Assembly (NCBI GenBank): GCA_002722885.1
Contig: PBNE01000013.1
Coordinates: 288,831-352,830, forward strand
Length of the DNA: 64,000 nucleotides
Direction of reading: 5' to 3'
From: Rhodospirillaceae bacterium
GTDB lineage: Bacteria > Pseudomonadota > Alphaproteobacteria > SP197
Position 1 is the stretch's first letter; each line of letters begins with the position of its first letter. The notes under the pieces were generated by a model. That model worked only from the letters and a program-made list of their open reading frames with translations, did not search any database and was not told the DNA's origin. The translations under genes were made by a program, and so were the position numbers. This document shows positions 48,502-60,467 of this stretch, piece after piece.

Positions 48502-48841
48502 GACGACCCCGGTGATGGTGATCTCTGCCCTGGTGGCGCTGGCCACCGGTTTCTCGGTCGCGATGCCCTTCTGGCTCGCGATCCAGGCGGATTCGGTCGC
48601 CATCACCGCTGGTGCCGTGGGCATGGCGCCGTAAGGTCACCGGGGTGCGACGATGGCGGTCCATTCCATGGTCTGATTCTCGTGCGCACTGTTCGGACCG
48701 ATGCTGGTGGGGGTGGTGCCCGACGTGACGGGCGGCCAGGCATCGGTCATGGCCTGGGGATTTGGCTTCGGCCTGATGGGCGTCTTCGGACTTCTGGGTT
48801 TCGCCTGCTTGCTTCTGCTCGATCGTCAGGCGTGTGGATGA
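48502..48841 (+). pseudogene. MFS transporter, C-terminal remnant
   Basis: In frame with the AsmA remnant, the sequence becomes MFS-like: VMVISALVALATGFSVAMPF, then ADSVAITAGAVGMAP, TAA (48632-48634), GHRGATMAVHSMV, TGA (48674-48676, where relatives have a small residue such as Gly), FSCALFGPMLVGVVPDVTGG and a last TM ending LLLLDRQACG with stop 48839-48841. Both stops are in one frame that otherwise keeps the family pattern. The family's segment between FWL and ADS also seems shortened. The end overlaps the xerC stop on the other strand by 16 bases. Confidence 0.7.
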
Positions 48842-49749
48842 GCGTTGCGATAGACCTCGAGCAGACCTTCGGCGTCGACATCGGTGTAGCGTTGTGTGGT
48901 CGAGAGACTAGCGTGACCCAGCAACTCCTGGATCGTGCGCAGATCGGCACCGCTGCCCAAAAGGTGCGTGGCAAAGCTGTGACGCATGGCGTGCGGCGTG
49001 GCGCTCTCCAGCAGACCCAGCGTGGTGCGGAGGGCCCGGAAGCGGCGCTGTGCCACACCGGCGTTGAGCCGTTTGCCCTGCACACCCAGGAACAGGGCGC
49101 TGTAGTGCGGTGCGCCATCGGGCCGGGCGGCGAGGTAGCCGTCGACAGCCTTCTTCACGCGGGGCAGCAGCGGCACGACGCGCTCCTTGTTGCCCTTGCC
49201 GGTTATCCGCATGGTCTCGCCGGCCTTTCGGATATGCCTGACGTCGAGTGAGAGGGCTTCGCCGATGCGCAAACCGCAGCCATAGAGCAGCATCAAAAGA
49301 GCGATGTCGCGCAGGGTGACCCAGCGTGGCTGGTCGGGGTCATCGGCCAGGGCCAGGACGTCGGTTGATTCGTCGGCCGTAAGCGGCCGCGGAACCTGGC
49401 GGGGCAGCTTCGGTGCGCGCACCGCATGGATCGCGGGGTTCGAAATGATACCTTCGCGGTCGAGATACCGGAAGAAGCTCTTCACCGCGGAGAGCGCGCG
49501 CGCGGTGGAGGTGCGGGCCGAACCGAGGGAAGCCCTGTGAGCCAGCCAGGAACGGAAGTCTGCAGGACGCAGTGATCCCAGCCGGGCCGGTGTCGGAGAT
49601 CCGCCGAGATGGCCGACAAGAAAATCAAGAAAGGCGTCGAGGTCCTTGCCATAGGCAGTCAGGGTGTGTGTCGAGGCGCGCCGTTCGCTGGCAAGCTGTT
49701 CGTGCCAGGCCGTGATCAGAGTGGCGAGTTGCGGATCCCGGACGGTCAG
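48826..49749 (-). CDS. xerC: Tyrosine recombinase XerC
   Basis: A 307-residue site-specific recombinase resolving chromosome dimers with XerD. The N-terminal SAM-like domain is present (ERRASTHTLTAYGKDLDAFL, then ALSAVKSFFRYLDREGII). Catalytic residues are Arg (YGCGLRIGEALSL), Lys (GKGNKERVVPL), His-x-x-Arg (HAMRHSFATHLLGSG), His (LGHASLSTTQ) and Tyr (RYTDV). No in-frame ATG, GTG or TTG exists upstream of the N-terminal domain before a stop; CTG 49749, overlapping the DUF484 stop and preceded by GGGG at 8 bases, gives the right length. A GTG at 49485 would delete the N-terminal domain. The start is therefore unusual. Confidence 0.85.
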   Translation of the reverse strand: MTVRDPQLATLITAWHEQLASERRASTHTLTAYGKDLDAFLDFLVGHLGGSPTPARLGSLRPADFRSWLAHRASLGSARTSTARALSAVKSFFRYLDREGIISNPAIHAVRAPKLPRQVPRPLTADESTDVLALADDPDQPRWVTLRDIALLMLLYGCGLRIGEALSLDVRHIRKAGETMRITGKGNKERVVPLLPRVKKAVDGYLAARPDGAPHYSALFLGVQGKRLNAGVAQRRFRALRTTLGLLESATPHAMRHSFATHLLGSGADLRTIQELLGHASLSTTQRYTDVDAEGLLEVYRNAHPHA

Positions 49750-50465
49750 AGCGGCAACCCCAGTTTCTTGCGCAGACTGCGGTCGAGCACCTGCACAAGA
49801 AAGCGGTAGAGGTCAACGGGATGGCCCGCCTGGAAGTGGTCGTCGTGTCGTGAGCCGAAGGCGAGAACGCCGCAGGGCAACCCGTTTTCGCCGCCGAAAC
49901 GGGCCAGGACCTCCGAGGCGACCAGAGTCGACGCCCCTTTGAACAGGATCTCGTCGGCCCAGGCCGGTGACCGGATGATCACGTCGCGGTCATCCCGCAT
50001 GAGTCCACCCACCGTGCCCTCGACAACACAGCGCACCCCGCAGGTCACTCTTGCCTGACCGCCGGAACACGCTGTCTCGACCGCCAGCGTCACGACATCC
50101 ACACCCAGAAGGATGGCGAGATCCGATGTGGTGATCTCGACCAGATGATCGAGGTCGACGGCTCCGATCATGGCAAGGGCGGCGGCGTGGATTCGATCCT
50201 GCAGGGACCGATCGCGGCGCGTGCGGTCTACGAGGCCTGCCTGTTCGTCCTGGCTGGCCGCAGCGTCATCGCGCAGGCGCTGGATCATATGCGCCTGCAG
50301 GTCCTGTACATTGTCGCCGAGCGCACGCTGCGGCGGTTCCAGGACATCGACCAGTTCTGGATACTGAACCAGAAAATCCGGATGCCTGGCAAGATACTCC
50401 GCCACCCGATCTGCCGAGATCGTCTCTTCGGGAGAGGTCGTTAGGGCTTCGGGTTTGACGGCCAT
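49746..50465 (-). CDS. DUF484 family protein
   Basis: A 239-residue cytoplasmic protein of the DUF484 family, GAF-like in fold. It has the diagnostic start RVAEYLARHPDFLVQYPELV, a helical linker (QDLQAHMIQRLRDDAAASQD) and the GAF-like core ending SRHDDHFQAGHPVDLYRFLV. Function is unknown, but the gene sits directly before xerC in many proteobacteria, as here, which suggests a link to recombination or chromosome dimer resolution. Its stop overlaps the presumed xerC CTG start. Confidence 0.87.
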   Translation of the reverse strand: MAVKPEALTTSPEETISADRVAEYLARHPDFLVQYPELVDVLEPPQRALGDNVQDLQAHMIQRLRDDAAASQDEQAGLVDRTRRDRSLQDRIHAAALAMIGAVDLDHLVEITTSDLAILLGVDVVTLAVETACSGGQARVTCGVRCVVEGTVGGLMRDDRDVIIRSPAWADEILFKGASTLVASEVLARFGGENGLPCGVLAFGSRHDDHFQAGHPVDLYRFLVQVLDRSLRKKLGLPL

Positions 50466-50478
50466 CAGCTGCCTTGTC

Positions 50479-51135
50479 CTAGAGGATGTTCTGGCCGGTC
50501 TTCTGCCAGTCGGCGAGGAAGGCGGCGAGACCCTTATCGGTCAGCGTGTGGTGCGCCAGCTTGCGCAACACGTCGGGCGGAAGCGTGGAGACATCGGCGC
50601 CGATCAGGGCGGCCTGCTTGAGGTGCATCGGGGTGCGGATCGATGCCACAAGGATCTGCGTAACGAGCGCGGGATAGTTGTCGTAGATCGTCCGGATCTC
50701 GCTGATCAGCTCCATGCCGTCGTGACCGATGTCGTCCAGCCGGCCGACAAAGGGCGAGATGAAGGTCGCGCCAGCCTTGGCAGCGAGAAGTGCCTGGTTG
50801 GCCGAGAAACACAGCGTCACGTTGACCTGGGTTCCGGCACCGGACAGAACCTTGCAGGTTTTCAGGCCATCCCAGGTCATCGGTACCTTGATCGTCACGT
50901 TCGGTGCGACCTCGGCGAGCTTGCGGCCTTCCGCCAGCATGGTCTCGTGCTCGGTTGCCGTAACCTCGGCACTCACGGGGCCGGGCACGATGTCGCAGAT
51001 CTCCTTGAGGACATCCATGAAGTCGCGACCACTTTTGGCAACCAGCGAGGGATTGGTGGTAACGCCATCCACCATGCCGGTGGCGGCCAGGTCGCGGATC
51101 TCGTCCACATCGGCGGTATCGACAAAAAACTTCAT
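50479..51135 (-). CDS. fsa: Fructose-6-phosphate aldolase / transaldolase-like
   Basis: A 218-residue class I aldolase of the short transaldolase type. It opens [20 protein letters not shown] and [14 protein letters not shown]. The Schiff-base Lys lies in [15 protein letters not shown] near residue 84, followed by [20 protein letters not shown]. It transfers dihydroxyacetone units (transaldolase, pentose phosphate pathway) or cleaves fructose-6-phosphate. Members of this short group in alphaproteobacteria are usually annotated transaldolase, so the exact activity is open. It ends 13 bases before the DUF484 start. Confidence 0.9.
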   Translation of the reverse strand: MKFFVDTADVDEIRDLAATGMVDGVTTNPSLVAKSGRDFMDVLKEICDIVPGPVSAEVTATEHETMLAEGRKLAEVAPNVTIKVPMTWDGLKTCKVLSGAGTQVNVTLCFSANQALLAAKAGATFISPFVGRLDDIGHDGMELISEIRTIYDNYPALVTQILVASIRTPMHLKQAALIGADVSTLPPDVLRKLAHHTLTDKGLAAFLADWQKTGQNIL

Positions 51136-51221
51136 GGTCGTCCTTACGTTTCCTGCAATTTGTTTCCTGTGTGAACCGCTGACGCATTGCGGCGCGGCGG
51201 GTCCATGGCAAAGTGTAGCGG

Positions 51222-53423
51222 ATGCCTGAGAACGATACCACTGAGCCGGCCGGCGAAGTCCCCATCGAAACGGTCAAGGTACTGCTGCCTCTTCCTGTTC
51301 CTGGGCCCTATGACTATGCTGTGCCGGACGACATCGACGTGCCCCTGGGGTCGATCGTGTGTGTGCCCCTGGGGTCCCGTGAAGTCACGGGTGTTGTCTG
51401 GGACGAAGGTGGTGACGATGTCTCGCGCGACAAGCTGCGATCCATTCTGGACGTGAAGGACGTGCCGCCGCTGACATCGGCTCTTCGTGCGTTCGTGTCC
51501 TGGGTAGCACGCTACAACGTCGCGACCGAGAGTTCAGTGTTGCGTATGATTCTGCGCGTGCCTGAGGCGTATGACCCGCTGCCGCCGCTCAAGGCACTGC
51601 GCCGCGCTGCGGGAGAGCCAGCGCGGCTGACTCCGTCGCGGTCGCGTGTGCTGAAGATCATGGCCGATGGTCTGGCACGCCTGCCCAAGGAGATAGCCTT
51701 TCAGGCCGGAGTCGGTGCCTCGGTGGTGAAGGGGCTGCTTAAGGCCGGTGTACTGGAAGAGGCCATCCTGCCGCCGAGGCGCCTCTTGCCGGAATCTGAC
51801 CCCGAGACGATCGGTCCCGAGCTTTCCCCGGATCAGGCGGAAGCGGCGGCGATGCTCTCCGAAGCCGTCGATGCCAGGACATTTGAAACCATCGTGCTGG
51901 AGGGCGTGACCGGGTCAGGCAAGACCGAGGTCTATTTCGACGCCATCGCACGTGCCCTGACGCTGGGGTGTCAGGTTCTGGTGCTGTTGCCGGAGATCGC
52001 TCTGAGCACCCAGTTCCTCGCACGCTTCGAAGCGCGGTTCGGCGCGCCGCCCGCCATGTGGCATTCCGATGTGCCACGCCGCCTGCGTCGCGATGTCTGG
52101 CGCGGGGTGGCAACGGGCGATGTGCGTGTGGTGGTCGGTGCACGATCGGCCCTATTCCTGCCGTTCGAAAATCTCGGCATGATCGTGGTCGATGAAGAGC
52201 ATGACGGCTCTTACAAGCAGGACGACGGCGTCTGTTACCACGCGCGGGATATGGCCGTGGTACGGGCGAGCTTGGAAGAGGTTCCGGTGGTGTTGTGTTC
52301 AGCGACGCCGTCACTGGAAACCCTGGTGAACGTGGAGAAAGGCCGCTACCACCATCTCTATCTCGCCAGCCGTCATGGCGGTGCTGAACTACCGGAGGTG
52401 CAAGCAGTCGATATGACTCGGGCAGGGACGGAGCGGGGACGATGGCTCTCGCCGTCACTGGTCGAGTCGCTCAAGGTATGCCTGGACTCGGGCGAACAGG
52501 CGCTGCTCTATCTCAACAGACGCGGTTACGCCCCGCTGACCCTATGCCGTACCTGTGGCTACAGGCTCGCCTGCCCGAACTGTTCCGCATGGCTGGTTGA
52601 ACATCGGCATCGTGGCAGGCTGCAGTGCCATCATTGCGGGATCTGGAGTCCCCGGCCCAAGGCCTGCCCGCAATGCTCCGACACTGAATCGCTCGTGGCC
52701 TGTGGTCCGGGCGTGGAGCGCCTGGCCGAAGAGGTCGCAGAGCGGTTCCCCGACAGCCGGCTCGAGATCATGGCATCGGATACACTCATGGGCCCCGACG
52801 ATGTCGCCGCCCTGATCAGGAAAATCGAGTATGGTGAACTCGATATCCTGATCGGCACCCAGGTTGCCGCGAAAGGGCACCATTTTCCGATGTTGACGCT
52901 TGTCGGCGTGGTTGATGCCGATCTGGGGCTCGATGGCGGCGATCCCCGGGCGATGGAGAGAACATGGCAGCTCTTGCATCAGGTATCCGGACGCGCAGGG
53001 CGTGAAGAACGACCGGGCAAGGTGCTGCTCCAGACCTACGAACCCGGCCATCCCGTTATGCATGCTCTGGTGACGGGAGATCGAGAGCAGTTTTTGGATC
53101 GGGAAAAGCAAGGCCGGGAGCAGGCCGGCATGCCGCCGTTTGGCCGGCTTGCCGGAATTGTCGTCTCCGGCACCGATGAGGGCGCAGTGCGGCGTCTGGC
53201 TCATGATCTCGGCAACACCGCGCCGCGCGGCAGGGGAATCGACACGTTTGGCCCGGCACCCGCACCGCTCTCACTGCTGCGTGGTCGCTTTCGCTGGCGC
53301 TTGCTGGTCAAGGCTGATCGGGATGTGGCCCTCCAGAATGCGCTGCGGGCGTGGCTTGAACCGGTCAGGCTGAAGGGCAGCCTGCGCCTGCAGGTGGATG
53401 TGGACCCTCAGAGTTTCCTGTAA
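51222..53423 (+). CDS. priA: Primosomal protein N' (replication restart helicase)
   Basis: A 733-residue 3'-5' helicase that reloads the replisome at stalled forks. The N-terminal DNA-binding domain has the PriA-type [18 protein letters not shown] start. Walker A is [13 protein letters not shown] (near 232) and the DEAH-like box is [15 protein letters not shown]. Zinc-binding cysteines occur in [14 protein letters not shown] and [17 protein letters not shown]. The helicase C-domain has [20 protein letters not shown] and [16 protein letters not shown]. It is complete. 53424-53606 downstream holds no gene and should contain the atp promoter. Confidence 0.96.
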   Translation: MPENDTTEPAGEVPIETVKVLLPLPVPGPYDYAVPDDIDVPLGSIVCVPLGSREVTGVVWDEGGDDVSRDKLRSILDVKDVPPLTSALRAFVSWVARYNVATESSVLRMILRVPEAYDPLPPLKALRRAAGEPARLTPSRSRVLKIMADGLARLPKEIAFQAGVGASVVKGLLKAGVLEEAILPPRRLLPESDPETIGPELSPDQAEAAAMLSEAVDARTFETIVLEGVTGSGKTEVYFDAIARALTLGCQVLVLLPEIALSTQFLARFEARFGAPPAMWHSDVPRRLRRDVWRGVATGDVRVVVGARSALFLPFENLGMIVVDEEHDGSYKQDDGVCYHARDMAVVRASLEEVPVVLCSATPSLETLVNVEKGRYHHLYLASRHGGAELPEVQAVDMTRAGTERGRWLSPSLVESLKVCLDSGEQALLYLNRRGYAPLTLCRTCGYRLACPNCSAWLVEHRHRGRLQCHHCGIWSPRPKACPQCSDTESLVACGPGVERLAEEVAERFPDSRLEIMASDTLMGPDDVAALIRKIEYGELDILIGTQVAAKGHHFPMLTLVGVVDADLGLDGGDPRAMERTWQLLHQVSGRAGREERPGKVLLQTYEPGHPVMHALVTGDREQFLDREKQGREQAGMPPFGRLAGIVVSGTDEGAVRRLAHDLGNTAPRGRGIDTFGPAPAPLSLLRGRFRWRLLVKADRDVALQNALRAWLEPVRLKGSLRLQVDVDPQSFL

Positions 53424-53606
53424 CGCGCGGAATTCCTAAGATTTCGGGCCTGGTACGCTGGACTCTTGTTGCAACCCCTGGGGCGCTATGTTACCACCGC
53501 CGCGGCTTCGCGCCCGGGGGTTGGAATGCGCTTTTCGGAGCATGTTCTGGCACACCAGAAAAACCAAGTGTGACAGACACTTAACAGGCAAACGAGGGCT
53601 CCTCTC

Positions 53607-54166
53607 TTGGCCACCGAAGACAGCGTTGTCACAGGCCTTTCAGGCCGTTACGCACGAGCGCTCTACGAGCTCGCCTACGAATCGAAACAGCTGGATCAGG
53701 CCGCCGATGATTTGCGCGCGCTTTCGGCTGCTCTTTCCGAATCCGACGACCTGCGCCGCCTTGTCGACAGCCCGGTCCTGTCACGTGATGAGCAGGGCAA
53801 GGCCATGACCGCGATTATGGACGCCATGAAAACGGGCGACCTGGTGTGCAACACGGTCGGCCTGCTGGCTCAGCAGCGCCGCCTGTTCGCTCTGGATGAC
53901 ATCATTTCCGATTACCTGCGCCTGCTGGCTGCCCATCGCGGCGAAGCCACGGCGGAGGTGACCTCGGCACGTGAGCTTTCGGGTGATGAACTCGACAAGC
54001 TGCGCGCTGCCTTGAAAGACATTGTCGGCCGCGACGTTGCGGTCGAGACGAAGGTCGATCCCGACCTTCTGGGCGGCCTTGTCGTCCGTATTGGATCGCG
54101 CATGCTCGACAGCTCGATCCGCACCAAACTTGAACGCCTTGAGCTTGCGATGAAAGGGGTTGGCTG

Positions 54167-54167
<1 letters not shown>
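53607..54167 (+). CDS. atpH: ATP synthase F1, delta subunit
   Basis: A 186-residue stator subunit linking the top of F1 to subunit b. It has [20 protein letters not shown] at the start and the conserved C-terminal [23 protein letters not shown] 53607 is taken as start because GAGGG lies 9-11 bases before it, and it gives the expected length; no suitable ATG exists. It overlaps atpA by one base. F0 genes are absent here, as usual in alphaproteobacteria, where they form a separate operon. Confidence 0.95.
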
Positions 54168-55699
<1,532 letters not shown>

Positions 55700-55728
55700 T
55701 CGCAGCTTAGACAGGCTCGGGACAGCTC

Positions 55729-56625
55729 ATGGCGAACCTCAAGGCTCTGCGCATCCGCATCAACTCGGTGCGGTCCACACGCAAGATCACCAGCGCGATG
55801 AAGATGGTTGCGGCGGCGAAACTCCGTCGTGCCCAGGAAACCGCTGAGGCTGCGCGACCCTATGCCGAGCGGATGGCTCGGATGATGGGTTCGCTGGCAT
55901 CGGCGTTTGCAGGTCGTGAGGATGCACCTGCCCTGCTTGCTGGTAACGGCAAGGATCAGGTCCATCTGCTCGTAATCGTGTCGTCGGACCGTGGCCTGTG
56001 CGGCAGCTTCAACGTCGGTGTGATGCGGGCCACCCGCCTGCGCGTCGCCGAACTGCATCAGCAGGGCCGCGACGTGAAGCTGCTTTGCCTGGGCCGCAAG
56101 GGACGGGATCTTCTTCGCCGTGAATACGGGAGCATGATCGTCGATACCGTGACCGGCCTCGACAAGGACTTCTCGTATCAGACCGCGGCGGACATTTCGG
56201 CCAAGGTCACGGAGATGTTCGAAGCCGGTGAGTTCGACGTCTGCTCGATGGTCTACAACCGCTTCCAGTCGGTCATGACCCAGGTTGTGACCTGGCAGGG
56301 CCTGATCCCGGCGATGGCCGACGATGATGGCGACGCTGATGACGTCGCCGAGGACGATGGTCTGGGCGGGGCGGTTCACATTTTCGAGCCCGACGAGGTC
56401 GAAATTCTCGAACACTTGCTGCCACAGAACCTGGGCGTCCAGGTCTTCCGTGGCCTGCTGGAAAGTCAGGCTTCGGAGCATGCGGCGCGGATGACCGCGA
56501 TGGACAACGCCTCGCGCAACGCCGGCGACATGATCGATCGCCTCAACACCCTTTACAATCGTACCCGTCAGGCTGCGATTACCACCGAAATCACCGAAAT
56601 CGTGTCGGGCGCGGAAGCGCTCTAA
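55729..56625 (+). CDS. atpG: ATP synthase F1, gamma subunit
   Basis: A 298-residue central rotor shaft. N-terminal helix is LKALRIRINSVRSTRKITSA plus MKMVAAAKLRRAQE. The Rossmann-like middle has VSSDRGLCGSFNVGVMR. The C-terminal helix has ASEHAARMTAMDNASRNAGD and TRQAAITTEITEIVSGAEAL. An acidic patch DDDGDADDVAEDDG near 202 is a variable insertion. Normal gene order. Confidence 0.97.
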   Translation: MANLKALRIRINSVRSTRKITSAMKMVAAAKLRRAQETAEAARPYAERMARMMGSLASAFAGREDAPALLAGNGKDQVHLLVIVSSDRGLCGSFNVGVMRATRLRVAELHQQGRDVKLLCLGRKGRDLLRREYGSMIVDTVTGLDKDFSYQTAADISAKVTEMFEAGEFDVCSMVYNRFQSVMTQVVTWQGLIPAMADDDGDADDVAEDDGLGGAVHIFEPDEVEILEHLLPQNLGVQVFRGLLESQASEHAARMTAMDNASRNAGDMIDRLNTLYNRTRQAAITTEITEIVSGAEAL

Positions 56626-56640
56626 CGATACGAAGAGTAA

Positions 56641-58080
<1,440 letters not shown>

Positions 58081-58103
58081 CAGTAGAATCGGGAGCCTGA
58101 GGC

Positions 58104-58511
58104 ATGGCGGACAAGGTCAATTTCGAACTCGTGAGCCCGGAACGCCTGATGGTGTCCGATGCTTTCGACATGGTCGTGATTCCGGGCGGTGACGGCGATT
58201 TCGGCGTGCTGCCCGATCATGCACCCCTGATTTCGACCATCCGTGCCGGTGTCATCGCCATCCACGAGGGCGGCAACGTCGCCCACCGCGTGTTTGTCGG
58301 CGGTGGCTTCGCGGAGGTTCTGCCGGACCGCTGCACGGTGCTGGCCGAAGATGCCGTGATGGTGGCCGATATCGACCGCGCCGACGTCGAGCAGCGTCTG
58401 AAGGATGCCGAGCTCGACCTGCGGGACGCCGAGACCGATGAAGCGCGTAACCGTGCGCGCAAGTCGGTTGAGATGCTGGGCGCCATGCTGGACGCTGGCC
58501 GCGCAAACTGA
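58104..58511 (+). CDS. atpC: ATP synthase F1, epsilon subunit
   Basis: A 135-residue subunit that couples the rotor to F0 and can inhibit hydrolysis. The beta-sandwich has NFELVSPERLMVSDAFDMVV, GGDGDFGVLPDHAPLIST and VFVGGGFAEVLPDRCTVL. The C-terminal helical hairpin follows (DVEQRLKDAELDLRDAETDE). It is last in atpHAGDC and followed by a strong terminator. Confidence 0.96.
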   Translation: MADKVNFELVSPERLMVSDAFDMVVIPGGDGDFGVLPDHAPLISTIRAGVIAIHEGGNVAHRVFVGGGFAEVLPDRCTVLAEDAVMVADIDRADVEQRLKDAELDLRDAETDEARNRARKSVEMLGAMLDAGRAN

Positions 58512-58538
58512 CGCAAGGCCAAAGCAACATGATACAGA

Positions 58539-58566
58539 AGGGCCCCTCCGCAAGGCGGGGCCCTTT
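58539..58566 (+). terminator. Intrinsic terminator of the atp operon
   Basis: AGGGCCCC (58539-58546) pairs with GGGGCCCT (58557-58564). One T/C mismatch and two more C-G pairs lead to a GCAA tetraloop (58550-58553). A short T-rich run (TTTCTC) follows. It lies 28 bases after the atpC stop and also faces the end of the LysR remnant on the other strand. Confidence 0.9.
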
Positions 58567-58571
58567 CTCGT

Positions 58572-59497
58572 TCAGCGCTCGGTGTCTTTCATCTCACCGA
58601 TGCTGCCGAGTAACCACGATGCAAAGGCGTGTGTCATCGTGGCTCTGGTGGGCTCGGCCACGACGGTCATGACAATGTCGGGAAGCGGCAACCTGCTGTC
58701 GGGCCATGAGGGCAAGTGTTCCTGCCTCTCGGGCTGCTCTGGTCTCGAACCAACTGGTCAGCGGGATACCATGGCCGGCGTCGGCGGTCATCAGGCAGTG
58801 GTGCGGATCGCTGAAGCTGGGCCCTGGACCGGATCATCATCGGTTGCTCCTCCCAGTGCGAGCCAGGACGGCTAATCCTAATCCCGTTCGTCATGCAGCA
58901 GGGTTTCCTCGGCCAGATCGGCTGTTTCGGACAGGCTTGCAGCCATCACCGGGGAGCAGTGAGGTGTCGCGAAATCGTCAGTGACAATCGCATATGACTG
59001 GAAACCCTCATAGGCTTCATCGTTAGCGCGCTGAATCACGATATGGACCTCTTCGACCTCGAGGTCCAACTGTTCGTTTGTGCTGTAGAGCCAGACGTCG
59101 ATGGAAGAATGTTCAGCGCGAAAGACCGGCAGCAGCGGAACCAGCCAGCGCGATGCGAGAGCGGGGTCGCAGGCAACAATCAGGGAACTGGGCTTGCCAT
59201 AGGTTCTGACCCGCATGACGTCCTGATCGAGGCGGCTGAGACTGTCGCGCACCGTGCGCCAGAGCTCGAAGCCGGCATCGGTCAGGCGACCGTGCGGTGC
59301 TCGCGGACCAACAGAGGGACACCGATCGCGTTTTCCAGCGTGCGGATCTGGTGGCTGACCGCCGACTGCGTGAGGTTCAGTTCCTCCGCAGCCGCCGCGA
59401 AGCTCTTCAGGCGGGCGGCAGCTTCAAAGCCCCGCAGAGAGCCAAAAGAAATTGAATGATCGGCCATCAAGGTGCCCTTGAAAGTGAGATCATTCAA
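58572..59497 (-). pseudogene. LysR-type (GcvA-like) regulator, full length but multiply disrupted
   Basis: The first frame (start 59497) gives a good HTH: LRGFEAAARLKSFAAAAEEL and NLTQSAVSHQIRTLENAIGV, ending at TGA 59284-59282. The effector domain resumes in another frame (RDSLSRLDQDVMRVRTYGKP, then LIVACDPALASRWLVPLLPV) to LLHDERD, where two TAGs (58880-58878 and 58874-58872) interrupt it. PSWLALGGATDDDPVQGP follows, then a shifted segment (FSDPHHCLMTADAGHGIPLT) and, after another shift, DIVMTVVAEPTRATMTHAFA to TGA 58574-58572. Three frameshifts and two nonsense codons make function impossible. It sits 21 bases after the BKACE gene on the same strand and was probably its regulator. Confidence 0.85.
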
Positions 59498-59517
59498 ATT
59501 TCGTCATGGATATGCGC

Positions 59518-60411
59518 CTAACCCGGCTTGCGGAGATTTAGCTTTTCTCGTGCTTCGGCGGGAGTCAGCACACGTGCTCCCATGGCCTCGATGATGGTGC
59601 GGGCTTTCTCGACAAGTTGCCCGTTGTTGGCCAGAACGCCGCGCGACAGGTAGAGATTGTCCTCAAGACCGACCCGGACATTGCCGCCCAGCGCGACGGA
59701 TTTGGCGACCATGGGCATCTGATGCCGCGAGATGCCGAAGGATGACCAGAAGGCTCCGTCGGGGAGGATGTCGCGCATGGCCAGCATGACCTTGGTGTCG
59801 GTCGGTGCGTTGACCCCGATGCCCAGGCAGAGCTGGAACATGGGCGGGGCATCGAAGACACCTTCGTCCATGAGTTTACGCGCCTGCATGATGGGACCCA
59901 CGTCGAACACCTCAAGTTCCGGCTTCACACCGACGGACTGCATACGCTTGGCCATGTCGCGGAGGGCCGAGTCGTTGCCGAGATAGGCGACGTTCTCGCC
60001 GAAGTTGATCAGGCCCATATCCAGGGTGCAGATCTCCGGCAACAGTTCCACGGCATGGGCCACACGCCCTTCCGGTGTGGTGAGGTCGCTGCCCTCCTGC
60101 CATTCACCGGGCTTGTTGTCGTCAATGAGGATGGCGCCGCCGTTGCCGCCCGTCAGGTTGATCACGACATCGGTCTCGCTTTCACGAATGCGTTCGACCA
60201 GCTCGGCGAACAATTCGGCCTTGAAGGCGTTCTGACCGGTTTCGGGGTTGCGCACATGGCAGTGCACAATGGCTGCACCTGCTTTGGCCGCCTCGATCGC
60301 GGCTGCGGCAATCTGTTTGGGCGTGACCGGCACATGTGGGCTCTTGCCCGCGGTGTCGCCACCACCAGTGACGGCACAGGTGATCACCACCTCGTTGTTC
60401 ATCTCATCCAT
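59518..60411 (-). CDS. BKACE family beta-keto acid cleavage enzyme (DUF849)
   Basis: A 297-residue Zn-dependent TIM-barrel enzyme. VVITCAVTGGGDTAGKSPHV opens it; the metal ligands are in AAIVHCHVRNPETGQ (His-x-His near 50/52). INLTGGNGGAILIDDNK and the late VRVGLEDNLYLSRGVLANNG (active-site Glu) are conserved. BKACEs cleave a beta-keto acid with acetyl-CoA to acetoacetate and a CoA ester; 3-dehydrocarnitine and 3-keto-5-aminohexanoate are known substrates. The substrate here is unknown. ATG 60411 has AAGGGG upstream. Its neighbouring LysR regulator is a pseudogene. Confidence 0.88.
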   Translation of the reverse strand: MDEMNNEVVITCAVTGGGDTAGKSPHVPVTPKQIAAAAIEAAKAGAAIVHCHVRNPETGQNAFKAELFAELVERIRESETDVVINLTGGNGGAILIDDNKPGEWQEGSDLTTPEGRVAHAVELLPEICTLDMGLINFGENVAYLGNDSALRDMAKRMQSVGVKPELEVFDVGPIMQARKLMDEGVFDAPPMFQLCLGIGVNAPTDTKVMLAMRDILPDGAFWSSFGISRHQMPMVAKSVALGGNVRVGLEDNLYLSRGVLANNGQLVEKARTIIEAMGARVLTPAEAREKLNLRKPG

Positions 60412-60467
60412 GGTTCTGCCCCTTCCGATTCATGTTTGGTCGATTTGGTCCCGGACTGTTGCCGGAG

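Noticed and set aside
53424..53606. TTGTTG-15-TATGTT as the atp operon promoter
   Set aside because: Spacing is short and both hexamers are weak; a promoter must lie in this gap, but this match is not good enough to annotate.
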